In this document: one piece after another, positions 33,369 through 42,282 of the stretch
Layout of the letters: each line of letters starts with the position of its first letter
Position numbering within the stretch: the stretch's first letter is position 1
Origin: a virus
Direction: 5' to 3' (one strand)
Virus record (IMG/VR): IMGVR_UViG_3300025082_000006
Location: 1 to 64,000 of that record
DNA: 64,000 nucleotides
The notes under the pieces: model-generated
Databases searched by the model: none
Told to the model about the DNA's origin: nothing
What the model saw: only the letters and a program-made list of their open reading frames with translations
Program-made: the position numbers and the translations under genes

Positions 33369-36275
33369 TTATTGGACTGTTGGATGCCCAGAGATTGCTT
33401 CTGTTTCCGCGTTGGCGGCTTCGTTTTGTTTTTGCTTGAGTTCTTCTTGCTGCGATGGCGACATATTGCCAACAGTTTTGACGGCGCCCGGGGTCGCATC
33501 CTTATTTTTCCCACGAATAACCATATCGGCAATTTCAAGAATTCCGACTACAGTGGTTTCCCACCCATCAGAGCCAAGATGACTTTGAACACTCGTTATT
33601 GTATAATAGCCGCCGTTCATGATCGATTCTCTCGCAAAATGACCGCCACTAATTAAATCAGTATTAATATAAATGTATTGGCCAATATAAAAATAAGGAT
33701 TTCCTACTAATTGTAATTCACACTCATATTTAGCTGGTTTAATAATCCCGCGGCCGGCCGCAACACCGCCGGCTTGCGCGTTCCTCATCAAGGCTGTGGC
33801 AAGAAGACTGTTGGTGTTTTCTTTAAATTTTATACTTTTTAACAAGCCGCGGTTTGGGCCACCCACCGTGAAATGCATAATACCTTCTTTTCTATCTTGC
33901 ACTGGGTCAGCAGTGTGTGCTTTTTTAACTCTTTCTCTAAAAGGTTCATGTTTCTTCGCATGAAATAAAAATGCATTAGATATTTGTTGAATTTGAAGTG
34001 TCTGGCGCGCCGCGCTTTGTTTGGGGCGACTTTTTTCACCTAAAGTTAATATTGGGTTTATATGTTGTCCATCTTTGTTTACAATGCTTAGTAATGAATT
34101 TTTAGGTAAATCAATAGAACTAATATCTAATTTAAAATTTGTACGCTGCTCTCCTTTGGGTTGTAACATTGCAGTGCCTAATTGACTCTTCCCTAAAGAA
34201 GACACAAGCGAATCCATGACAAATTTAATTAAATCTTGAATAAACATCATTAAAGGATAAGCTCGTTTGCCTTCGCTAACAATTTTTTGAGCTATAAAAT
34301 TACTAAACATTTCTAAAGATACCGGCAAATAATATAAATTAGTTGTTATGAGATGGTCGCTATCGGCGGCAGTAAAATCCATTTTTCCAAAGAGGAGCCT
34401 GAAGTCGGGCGCTAATTGTTCTATCCCTTCTCCAAATTTAGCATGGTCAAGAATGGCTGATATTAAATCTCCTAACACAAAAAACATAATTTTGTCGCCG
34501 GCAATATATTTGTCCATTGTAAAATATCTGCTTAGCGTGCCAGATTTTTTAAAAGTATCAATGACCTGTGTAGTCCCATCTGCCAATGTTATTTTAACTG
34601 TTGTTTTAGTTGCAGTATCTAGTCGCCTGCCTTCATTTTCAACTTTTTCTTTGACTTTGCTGCCGGCATTTTTTGCTATGTCAGCGGACTCGGTGGGGGC
34701 CGGTGATATGTGGGTAGACCATGCCGGCATCATCTGTGAGGCATCGGCGGCGCCCTCTCCTTTGGGCGCCTCGGGGTCTCCTCCTTTCAAATCTTCCATA
34801 TACCGCACGTATCCTCCAAAAGCGGTAGTTTCGCTAGTTGGTACCCACATTATTCGATCATTTGCCATTAACTTTTGTGTATACACAAACATGTTTTCGG
34901 CGCGCATATTGGCTTCTAACACCACTATTTTTTTCTGTATTGCGCTCGATGCTTTTTGTAATTCTTCTTGATACTTTTTATATTGTTTTTTGTCTTTGCC
35001 TAGGAGGGCATTAAGATCCGTGTCAACGCTCTTTATAATTTTTTCTCTATAATTTCGTTGCTTATCGGCTTGCGTCCCTCGCACTGCTGCATTTAAACTT
35101 TCATGTTTGGTTGGCACTGACAGGCCAGAAGTGCCGCTGTAAGTTTCTAAAGAGCTTTTAAAAGCTTTATAATCTTTATTGACAGCTGGTTTTACCTTTA
35201 CAAAAGTTTCAGTGTCTCCTTGTGCATCTTTCATAAGTTTATCCAGCATCTTTTCAGTGGCTTTTAATTTAGCACTTGCTTTTTTAATATTAAGCAAACG
35301 TGCAAGTCCTTTTTTACGAGGCCCTGAAGATGAATTAACTACTTTTTCTAAGTGTGTTAGCTCAAGGGACGCAAGTTGCGCTTTTAGCTGGAGTATATTC
35401 ACATCATCGCTAACATTATACTGATTCATTATATCAGCTGTGACGCTACTGAATGCGGCTTCGAGGGCGCCTTTGTATTGAATGCTTAATTCTACGGAAC
35501 CATCTTCTTTGAATTCTAAATCATGTGTAAACATGTCACCAACAAAATTCATTCTTGATTGTTGAATCGCTTTTATAAAATCTTTTCCTCCTTTCATTTC
35601 TTTAAGTACTGAATTGTTTTCATTTACATTCCACCCCAAAGACATTCTTATTCTAAAGGCGGCCGGCAATGAACGATCATCTACATCCTCATTTTTCATA
35701 GAAGGAGGGTATCTAATTAAATCAGAATACTGAGCGCTAAACCCTTCTTTGGTTGCCCATTGTTTAAATAAAGTTTTTACATCGTTAAAAACTAATTTTA
35801 GTGTAACATGCATAATGTTGGCGGAAAAAGGATTTCTTCCTTTACCGTCCATTTTTACATCAACGCTCACTATGCCGGCGTCTCTTCCGCGGAAAGGACT
35901 TCCTAAAAGATTTTCTGATGACCAGTCTCTATTAAAGTCAGTATATGCTTTAAAGGGAAAAAGTATTTCAAATACATCTTCTTTATTTTTAAGGTATACT
36001 TTGTATATCTCAATATGTGGAACTAGTTGACTATAATCAATTGGGCGGCCATCAAAAAAAGTAATAACCTCGGGGGAAACTGTGAAGTGATTTACAATTG
36101 CTTCGCTATCGTTATATGTTTCTATCAGTTTGATATATTTGCTAATGGTGGCGCCCGGGCGATTCCAATCTAAAAGAGGGTTAACGAGAGGGTGTACATA
36201 ACTCATTAAAAAAGCTTGTTTATACCACGATTGCTTTGTGGCGATATCTATTAATTGTGCTTTACATTTGGCCAT
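33369..36275 (-). CDS. Baseplate hub-like protein, 968 aa
   Basis: A large tail protein. The last 160 residues contain YECELQLVGNPYFYIGQYIY, then GYYTITSVQSHLGSDGWETT, a pattern like hub proteins of the gpD/gp27 type that form the ring holding the spike. The middle holds a long coiled-coil region (about 300-470). It follows the gp53-like gene directly. The assignment rests on order and these patterns. Confidence 0.65.
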   Translation of the reverse strand: MAKCKAQLIDIATKQSWYKQAFLMSYVHPLVNPLLDWNRPGATISKYIKLIETYNDSEAIVNHFTVSPEVITFFDGRPIDYSQLVPHIEIYKVYLKNKEDVFEILFPFKAYTDFNRDWSSENLLGSPFRGRDAGIVSVDVKMDGKGRNPFSANIMHVTLKLVFNDVKTLFKQWATKEGFSAQYSDLIRYPPSMKNEDVDDRSLPAAFRIRMSLGWNVNENNSVLKEMKGGKDFIKAIQQSRMNFVGDMFTHDLEFKEDGSVELSIQYKGALEAAFSSVTADIMNQYNVSDDVNILQLKAQLASLELTHLEKVVNSSSGPRKKGLARLLNIKKASAKLKATEKMLDKLMKDAQGDTETFVKVKPAVNKDYKAFKSSLETYSGTSGLSVPTKHESLNAAVRGTQADKQRNYREKIIKSVDTDLNALLGKDKKQYKKYQEELQKASSAIQKKIVVLEANMRAENMFVYTQKLMANDRIMWVPTSETTAFGGYVRYMEDLKGGDPEAPKGEGAADASQMMPAWSTHISPAPTESADIAKNAGSKVKEKVENEGRRLDTATKTTVKITLADGTTQVIDTFKKSGTLSRYFTMDKYIAGDKIMFFVLGDLISAILDHAKFGEGIEQLAPDFRLLFGKMDFTAADSDHLITTNLYYLPVSLEMFSNFIAQKIVSEGKRAYPLMMFIQDLIKFVMDSLVSSLGKSQLGTAMLQPKGEQRTNFKLDISSIDLPKNSLLSIVNKDGQHINPILTLGEKSRPKQSAARQTLQIQQISNAFLFHAKKHEPFRERVKKAHTADPVQDRKEGIMHFTVGGPNRGLLKSIKFKENTNSLLATALMRNAQAGGVAAGRGIIKPAKYECELQLVGNPYFYIGQYIYINTDLISGGHFARESIMNGGYYTITSVQSHLGSDGWETTVVGILEIADMVIRGKNKDATPGAVKTVGNMSPSQQEELKQKQNEAANAETEAISGHPTVQ

Positions 36276-36295
36276 TTCAATTTCCTAAAATAAAT

Positions 36296-36640
36296 TTATT
36301 CAAACATACTTAAAATAATGTTTAGAGGTTTGGGGACGAGGACAACTTCACCGGGCTCGTAATCGGCTTCTAGAGGAAGTTTATTAAACCATGGGATAAT
36401 CCACCACAAAGTGGGATCTCCATAATGTTTCTCCGCTATTTTATAAAAACGGCTCCCTACGCCCCATACTTCATTTTCGTAATCTAGACTTCTTCGTTGT
36501 ATTTCTGTGGGGTATACCATGTTTGCGGTATCAAAATGATTTATAAACTGCAAATCTCTGCTTGAAAGCTGTTTTATGTATTCTGCATATGCATTTTTTA
36601 GCACTTGTCTATTATTATATCTTGAAAAACTGAAAGCCAT
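36296..36640 (-). CDS. Baseplate wedge protein with LysM-like domain (gp53-like)
   Basis: A 114-aa protein. The last 60 residues (WGVGSRFYKIAEKHYGDPTL, then LPLEADYEPGEVVLVPKPLN) fit a LysM-like fold, as in T4 gp53, which joins baseplate wedges into a ring. The N-terminal half begins FSFSRYNNRQVLKN. Neighbours are also tail genes. Confidence 0.8.
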   Translation of the reverse strand: MAFSFSRYNNRQVLKNAYAEYIKQLSSRDLQFINHFDTANMVYPTEIQRRSLDYENEVWGVGSRFYKIAEKHYGDPTLWWIIPWFNKLPLEADYEPGEVVLVPKPLNIILSMFE

Positions 36641-36654
36641 TTTATACTCCTTTA

Positions 36655-37542
36655 TTACTTCCCACTTAACGCGTCGGTTGTTGTGCCGTCCTTAGCCTGT
36701 TGCTGTGGGCTTTGCGGGGCGGCCGCGCGACCGGCCGCGGTGTCGGTGTCCGAGTCTGTTGAGCCAACAATGGCGACGCTTGCGTCGTCGCCTGCACCTC
36801 TTTGGATCCCGCTTGGATCTTTGTCTCCGGCGGATCGCGCTTCTACGCCCCTTTTACCGAATTCGCCAGCATTATATGGAAAATTGTGACCGTAACCATT
36901 GGGGCTAAATTGATTTTTATACCAACCTACTAATTGATCGTGGACTACTTGAAAATTTGCACGTACTGTTATTTCTCTTGGTAATGCTCGATATCCTTTA
37001 TCTTTCCCTTGCCTTCCAAAAGCAACATTTTTAGCAATAGTTCCAAGAGAGTGACCAAAACTATTAAAGTAGCCAGTTAAACCATTTTCAACGTCTCCTA
37101 AAAAATCACCGCTAGGGAAAAAGCTTCCTATATAATTGCCATATCTAATTTTAAAAAATGGAGGGGCGCCCAAAACAGCAAGAGGGTCTCCATTGATTGT
37201 CGTACCAGTTTCATAATAGGCCGGATACAAAAGCTGTGTAAGTAAATTTATATTGCGAATATTGTTAACAACACCGCCCGGGCCGTCCATTATATGATGT
37301 GCCTGGCATTTAAAATTTATACTTAGACTTCTTCTTACATTTTGAAAAGTTACAATAGGGTCCATTCGTCCATATGCATCCTTTTCTGAAAATCTTGGCC
37401 GAAAGTCTTGACTAATAGTTAAGTCCTCAACTGGAATCAATATTGCTTTGCTTTTAGCAGAAGTTTCATGTAAATTAACATGCATGGGTTCGAAAGAAAA
37501 TACTTTAAATGAATTTTTGAAATTTGATACTGGTGTTCCCAT
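36655..37542 (-). CDS. Baseplate or tail protein, 295 aa
   Basis: Beta-rich N-terminal region (about 1-230) with NINLLTQLLYPAYYETG and APPFFKIRYGNYIGS, typical for proteins at the tube-baseplate junction, then a low-complexity Ala/Asp/Gln tail (GSTDSDTDTAAGRAAAPQSP). It lies between the tape measure and gp53-like genes. Exact role not identified. Confidence 0.65.
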   Translation of the reverse strand: MGTPVSNFKNSFKVFSFEPMHVNLHETSAKSKAILIPVEDLTISQDFRPRFSEKDAYGRMDPIVTFQNVRRSLSINFKCQAHHIMDGPGGVVNNIRNINLLTQLLYPAYYETGTTINGDPLAVLGAPPFFKIRYGNYIGSFFPSGDFLGDVENGLTGYFNSFGHSLGTIAKNVAFGRQGKDKGYRALPREITVRANFQVVHDQLVGWYKNQFSPNGYGHNFPYNAGEFGKRGVEARSAGDKDPSGIQRGAGDDASVAIVGSTDSDTDTAAGRAAAPQSPQQQAKDGTTTDALSGK

Positions 37543-37553
37543 TACTTTTTCCT

Positions 37554-39743
37554 TTATCTCTTACTAAAAGTTCCCGGTGGTAATATTTTTTCTATTTCCC
37601 CTTCGACAAAATCAGCAAGTACTCTTTCATTAAGTTTTAATATATTGTGAAGAACAATTTTTTGGTCGCCACCTGGAGCTGCTTTTGTTGTTGTTCCTGG
37701 TCCTTGTTCAACTTGTACTTTTACAGGCGGTATATTCGCTGGTGCCTGAGTTGGAGGTATTTCTGCTTCTGTAGTTACTCCCCCTTCTCCTGTAACCGCC
37801 GCCTTTGCTTTTCCCCACAAGGTTCCTCCTTGCTGTTTTGCAAATTCTACAATATCGCCCGATTCTAAAGCTTTATTAGCTGCGTCAATGGATTTGGCAA
37901 TTGCCATGAAGGCGTCAACTACGTGCGTTTGCAGGTTTTTGCGTGCGAGGGTGCCTACATTTTGCATCGATGAATAAAGTTTGCGCAAAGTTTCATCAAC
38001 TTGTGTATAGGCTTTTTCATAAAGGACGAGCCCTTCCATGGCCGCGGCCTTCTGTTCTTTTAATGATGTAGCATTTTTTGCAGCGCCGTCTTTCACACTT
38101 CCCGCTAGTTGGTCTAAAGTTTTTGCCTGCGTGTCGATGGCTGCAGTGCGTGCATTAATTTCACTAGATTCGCCCATGAAGATTTTTGAAGCTGATTCTA
38201 CATCGGTGCTAAGCGCTTGCGCAATTGCTTTTTGCATAAAGCGGTCCATGTCATTAAAGCTTTGACCGGTGCTAGAAACAGCCTCTTTGATCATCATAAT
38301 TCTTTCCGTTTCTGTGGCGTTAACTAAATCTAAAGTATTTAAATAGGGGCCACCTAACATTGCATTAAGATCTCCAACTTGGTTCGCGGCTTTTCCCATA
38401 TCATCAAATTGTCCGGCAATTTTTAGTACTTCAGACATCCCGACACCAGTTACTCCAACAATAGCATTAAGTTTTTTGAATTGTGCTCTGGCTTGTTCTA
38501 GTGGATAGGCCGCTAAATATTGCATTGCTTTGGGCAGGTCTTCACCAACTTGTTTCGGTAGACGCCCCGTTTGTCGAGCAATATTTACAAGTTCTGTTGC
38601 GAAATCACGACTCGTTCTGGCAATATTAGATTTTCTGTACGTTTTTCCTAAAGTATCCACTGCATTCGCATATGAGGCAGTATCGAGACCTAATTTTCCA
38701 AATATAAATGCTTGCTCTCCTAAGCTTTTAGTAACTTTATCTGCATCCTTTCCTTGGTTGACCATAACAGATCTTAAAGTTTGTGAATGCGTAATTATAT
38801 CTGTCATGGATTTGCCTACGGTTGCAACGGTGGCGCCTAAATCTCTATTTTCATTAGTAATTCCGATCAGCGATTCGGCATAAGTTTTTTGGCTGCCAAC
38901 TAAAACACCAATGGCTGCGTCGGTATTCATAACATTACCAGTTAATTTAGCCATTTCGGCACTTTGCTCGCTTACTTCTCCGTAAGCAGTTTTGCCTTGG
39001 CCGATAAGGCCGGTGGCGGCCCCGGCGGCGGCGCCTGCAACTGCTGAAGCAGGGCCGGTGCCGGCACTTGCGGCAGTAAAGCCAACTTGTCTTAAAGCCC
39101 AAAGAAGGGCGCGGCCAATGGCTCCTGCACCCGGCAAAACGGCGCCGACGGGCGGGGTGCCCGTGGGAGCAACTATGCTGGCGGCGGCTGGTTGCGGAAT
39201 TGTTGCTCCTACTACGGGCTTGCCACCAGCTTCTGGGCTCAATTTTTTTGCAGCTTTGGCTTCCGCTAACCTTGTTTTTTCAAGATCTAGTCGTTTTTGT
39301 TCGATGCGTGTTGACTTTTCTAGAGCTGCTTGCTCTTGTTTTTGTAATTTAATGCGCGTTTCAAGGTTGTTTATTTGTTGAATGGCCGTCGCTTTGTCTT
39401 CTTTGCTTAAAGTCGTATTTTTTTCTAGCACTGATCCTATATTTTCAAGAGTGCCCAACATAGCTTCATTTGCTAAAGCAGACTTATCGGTTAACTGGGC
39501 CATTTGTAAATAGGGCCCAAGCGTGGCGTCTACGGCTTTGGATAAAGATTCGTATGCTTCGGCGCCTCTAAGCAATTGCTCTGTCATGAGTTTCGCAGCT
39601 TCCGCACCGTCACTCAATTCTTTGCTATAATCAGAAATAGGCTCTAAGAGTTTTCCTAAATCTTGCCCCATCGCGGCCAATGTCTTGTTCGCGTCATCTA
39701 ATATTTTTTTAATTGCTTCTGCGTTTTCGCGTGTTGTTGCCAT
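37554..39743 (-). CDS. Tape measure protein
   Basis: A 729-aa protein mostly of long helices: N-terminal coiled coils (1-170), an Ala/Gly/Pro-rich central hydrophobic part (175-250) that may cross the host membrane, and helical repeats with TGNVMNTDAAIGVLVGSQKT and later. Its place just after the tail chaperone pair is the standard tape-measure position. At about 1.5 angstroms per residue it would fit a tail of roughly 110 nm. Confidence 0.85.
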   Translation of the reverse strand: MATTRENAEAIKKILDDANKTLAAMGQDLGKLLEPISDYSKELSDGAEAAKLMTEQLLRGAEAYESLSKAVDATLGPYLQMAQLTDKSALANEAMLGTLENIGSVLEKNTTLSKEDKATAIQQINNLETRIKLQKQEQAALEKSTRIEQKRLDLEKTRLAEAKAAKKLSPEAGGKPVVGATIPQPAAASIVAPTGTPPVGAVLPGAGAIGRALLWALRQVGFTAASAGTGPASAVAGAAAGAATGLIGQGKTAYGEVSEQSAEMAKLTGNVMNTDAAIGVLVGSQKTYAESLIGITNENRDLGATVATVGKSMTDIITHSQTLRSVMVNQGKDADKVTKSLGEQAFIFGKLGLDTASYANAVDTLGKTYRKSNIARTSRDFATELVNIARQTGRLPKQVGEDLPKAMQYLAAYPLEQARAQFKKLNAIVGVTGVGMSEVLKIAGQFDDMGKAANQVGDLNAMLGGPYLNTLDLVNATETERIMMIKEAVSSTGQSFNDMDRFMQKAIAQALSTDVESASKIFMGESSEINARTAAIDTQAKTLDQLAGSVKDGAAKNATSLKEQKAAAMEGLVLYEKAYTQVDETLRKLYSSMQNVGTLARKNLQTHVVDAFMAIAKSIDAANKALESGDIVEFAKQQGGTLWGKAKAAVTGEGGVTTEAEIPPTQAPANIPPVKVQVEQGPGTTTKAAPGGDQKIVLHNILKLNERVLADFVEGEIEKILPPGTFSKR

Positions 39744-39774
39744 AAAAAGCCTCTTCTATAAAAAACTACTTCAC

Positions 39775-39784
39775 TATAATTAGT
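39775..39784 (-). promoter_or_regulatory. ACTAATTATA, weak variant of the late element
   Basis: A variant of the ACTATTTATT element 32 nt before the tape measure start. It differs in the central bases and is therefore weaker evidence. Confidence 0.3.
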
Positions 39785-39813
39785 TGAGGTCTTGATTTTT
39801 TAGATTATTTTGA

Positions 39814-40056
39814 TTAATTGCGGGAGGGGGTGTTGGCTTCTGCTTCGTCTTTTTTTTGTTTTACAAGTCTATTGAAAAACCAGGTACGTAAACCAACTGG
39901 TAAATTATAAGCTTCAATGAGGCTCCAATTGCCATGATATTTTAACAAAAAGAATTGTTCGTAGACTTGTTCCATGTACTCATGCGTTAAACCAAAAAAA
40001 GTTAGCAGTGAGAGGAACCTCCATGGTCCCCTCATAACCACATTCTGAGCAACCAA
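39814..40056 (-). CDS. Tail assembly chaperone extension, probably made by -1 frameshift
   Basis: An 80-codon frame overlapping the gp26-like gene by 77 nt. No ATG with a good ribosome binding site is present; the first possible start is TTG. A T7 run (39994-40000, AAC TTT TTT TGG in the upstream frame) lets the ribosome slip back one base, which joins LTANFF to GLTHEYMEQVYEQFFLLKYH. The fused product would resemble the G-GT chaperones made just before the tape measure in many phages. Confidence 0.65.
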   Translation of the reverse strand: MVAQNVVMRGPWRFLSLLTFFGLTHEYMEQVYEQFFLLKYHGNWSLIEAYNLPVGLRTWFFNRLVKQKKDEAEANTPSRN

Positions 40057-40840
40057 AAGGATGCTTCATATCGAGTGATGGTATTAAATCATCGTACACT
40101 TTTCTTATATAACGAGTATGTAAAGCTGGTAACGTATTAATAAATTCATTCAATGGGGAGGGCTCTCTAATCCCATTAACTGAAACAATCACAAACCTTA
40201 AGAAGTCCGTTACAGTAGTTTCTGGAAAGTTTCTTTTCTTTTTATGTTCTTGGGTTCTTAAAACCTTTTTTTCGTCGTGACCATTTAAAAATTTAACTTC
40301 AACTGTGTATTGTGTTTTTGGCAATGGCACCAAAAAAGTGCCTTCTTCCGTTTTTTTAACATCGTGTTCTTCCATTCTCTTTTCGGTGGGAAACTGTAGT
40401 TCTAAAGAATCTAGATCAAAAGAATATTCTTGGGTACTTTCACATTGAGGGCAATTAACAGATGTTTCATAAATAGTTCCATAAGCATGGGCCCGGGCCG
40501 CAATGATTAGTGCGTTTTTGTCTCCTAAAAGTAAATCATTTACTTTAATTCTTTTATCTACTAAAATATTTTCAAGCATTCTTTCAAGAGCCATCCCTTT
40601 TTTTAACAAAGTTACAGAAGTTAAAATATCTTCTTCTTTTGCAGTCATATGCTTAATCTCTACAACGCCTTGGCCGTGCAGGGGATTATCTGGTGTGTAG
40701 AATTGTCCTTTGCTCGGAAGCTCTACAAATTCTGTAGGGGTTATAAACTTTAAAGTGCCTGTTTCCAAAATAGGTTCACTATTTTCTTCTGTGACGGGGG
40801 GATTGGCCCCGAGTCTATTTTCATTAGATCTTGTATTCAT
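39980..40840 (-). CDS. T4 gp26-like baseplate/tail chaperone protein
   Basis: A 286-aa protein of the T4 baseplate family (PF12322-like). FVELPSKGQFYTPDN, EEDILTSVTLLKKGMALERM and DLLLGDKNALIIAARAHAYG fit the family, with Cys pairs CPQC and CSEC for zinc. Position between the tube and tape measure suits a tail assembly factor. It probably also exists as a C-terminally extended form by frameshift. Confidence 0.8.
   Translation of the reverse strand: MNTRSNENRLGANPPVTEENSEPILETGTLKFITPTEFVELPSKGQFYTPDNPLHGQGVVEIKHMTAKEEDILTSVTLLKKGMALERMLENILVDKRIKVNDLLLGDKNALIIAARAHAYGTIYETSVNCPQCESTQEYSFDLDSLELQFPTEKRMEEHDVKKTEEGTFLVPLPKTQYTVEVKFLNGHDEKKVLRTQEHKKKRNFPETTVTDFLRFVIVSVNGIREPSPLNEFINTLPALHTRYIRKVYDDLIPSLDMKHPFGCSECGYEGTMEVPLTANFFWFNA
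39994..40001 (-). promoter_or_regulatory. Slippery T7 frameshift site
   Basis: On the minus strand C TTT TTT T lies ten codons before the end of the gp26-like frame. A -1 slip enters the 39814-40056 frame directly without a stop. It is the only mononucleotide run in the overlap. Confidence 0.6.
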
Positions 40841-40886
40841 CTTTACCTCGTATTTTATTTAGATTTTAAATTATTTTTAATGGATT

Positions 40887-41603
40887 CTACCAAGCGATCC
40901 ATTTATCACCATATTTTGTAGCAAGTCGGTCATCGCCGCTAGCTGCAGCTTGTAACCTTCTATTTAATTCTCTGTTGCTCCATCCTTGCTCAAATTGAAA
41001 ATTTTTATACTCAAATTTTAAATTTACAGTACCAAAACCAGTTCCTGCATAATCAATCTTTGAAAAAGTTGCACTTGTTAAAACTGGTTGATATATACTC
41101 CATTCTCCGACCGCGTCCCCTTTGTCGTTTATTTCTAAAATTGAAATAATGCGGGGACCACCTTGTGTGTATCCTTGTATAAACAATTGATACGCTTTAT
41201 TGGCTGCGCCTTCTTCCATTGCCATCGCAGTTTCTTCGTAATTCCATGTTTTTTGCATCATTCCCAATGCAGCATTAACATGGCCCGTAGTATCGGGCCC
41301 TTGTTTGTGGCCTATGTTCGCATCGACTAAAGTAACTTCAATTGGCGCTGTAGTAAATTCTTGAGTAGGATAATCTATTTTAGCATAATCTCCGGAGCGC
41401 AATTGATATTCAGATTTTTGCGTTCCAATAGTATTATAACCTGGTCTGCTAAAACTTTTAACCATAAAAGGTGGAAAAGCGTTGGCGTCTGTTCCGCCGA
41501 ACATAAAATCACTAAATAATAATAGACCTTCAAAGACTCTTTTAGGTCTTACTTGGGTGTTGCTCCAAAATTGCCATGCGCCTGGTGAAAAAATATCAAC
41601 CAT
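40887..41603 (-). CDS. Tail tube-like protein, second copy
   Basis: A 238-aa relative of the tube protein at 41612. Both start FWS..T.V.PKR.F..(L/I)L, share an (A)VTLVD strand and a C-terminal (V)FEYKNFQFEQGW-like strand. It may be the tube terminator, tube initiator or a second tube subunit. It has a long inserted loop (NAALGMMQKTWNYEE) absent in the first copy. Confidence 0.8.
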   Translation of the reverse strand: MVDIFSPGAWQFWSNTQVRPKRVFEGLLLFSDFMFGGTDANAFPPFMVKSFSRPGYNTIGTQKSEYQLRSGDYAKIDYPTQEFTTAPIEVTLVDANIGHKQGPDTTGHVNAALGMMQKTWNYEETAMAMEEGAANKAYQLFIQGYTQGGPRIISILEINDKGDAVGEWSIYQPVLTSATFSKIDYAGTGFGTVNLKFEYKNFQFEQGWSNRELNRRLQAAASGDDRLATKYGDKWIAW

Positions 41604-41611
41604 TTTATATC

Positions 41612-42229
41612 TTATAAGCCTGTGGCGCCCATTTCTTCTCTATATTTATTAATTGTTTGCGCTTGGTCTGGTCCGTTACCCATAATTAATTGCGGTATTG
41701 GATTGTTGGCATTTTGTGGTGCACCTTCATATTGAGCCCAGTCATATCGGAATGTTACGCTTACATTTAACATTTCATCAGTATTATAAGCTAGCTCTCC
41801 AAACTTGGCATCTTGAATCCAAGCATTATACAAACTCCACTGATCGACTATACGACCTTCTGCATCTAATTGTGCAATGGAAGGAATTCCAAGGGCAGCA
41901 ACTGCGTTTGCTTTGCTAAAAGAAATTGTTGCAGCTTCTTCTGTTCCGGGAATGGCGTAGCCAGAGGCTTGTAAAATTTTAATTATTTTGGCAGACGCAT
42001 CTGGATAAACGGGATCTACTAAAGTCACTGCAACTTCATTCCAAGTTATCTTGCCCGGATAATTAAAAGTGTGTCCAATATAATTATGAGCTATATTAGT
42101 TATCGTAAAGCTTGGTTTAGCTACGGTTTTAACAACATACGTTGGAATTTGATCAAAGATTAATATCCATCGAAAGCTTCGCTTAGGATCAACCGTAGTT
42201 GAACTCCAAAAATTGCTGCCTGCGCCCAT
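41612..42229 (-). CDS. Tail tube protein (gp19-like)
   Basis: A 205-aa beta-sandwich tube protein. SNFWSSTTVDPKRSFRWILI opens the fold, EVAVTLVDPVYPDAS follows, and VSVTFRYDWAQYEG closes it. It lies directly after the sheath gene as in other myoviruses, with a TCTATTTATT element upstream. It forms the inner tube that DNA passes through. Confidence 0.88.
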   Translation of the reverse strand: MGAGSNFWSSTTVDPKRSFRWILIFDQIPTYVVKTVAKPSFTITNIAHNYIGHTFNYPGKITWNEVAVTLVDPVYPDASAKIIKILQASGYAIPGTEEAATISFSKANAVAALGIPSIAQLDAEGRIVDQWSLYNAWIQDAKFGELAYNTDEMLNVSVTFRYDWAQYEGAPQNANNPIPQLIMGNGPDQAQTINKYREEMGATGL

Positions 42230-42258
42230 TTTTAATTTCTCCTTTTTGTTCTTCTATT

Positions 42259-42268
42259 AATAAATAGA
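42259..42268 (-). promoter_or_regulatory. TCTATTTATT element (candidate late promoter)
   Basis: Coding-strand decamer in the gap between sheath and tube genes, 30 nt before the tube ATG, followed by AAAAAGGAG. Confidence 0.6.
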
Positions 42269-42282
42269 ATCAAATTAAATTT

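Noticed and set aside
34348-34971. Plus-strand open frame of 207 codons
   Set aside because: It lies wholly opposite the hub-like gene, has no promoter or ribosome site and no recognisable domain.
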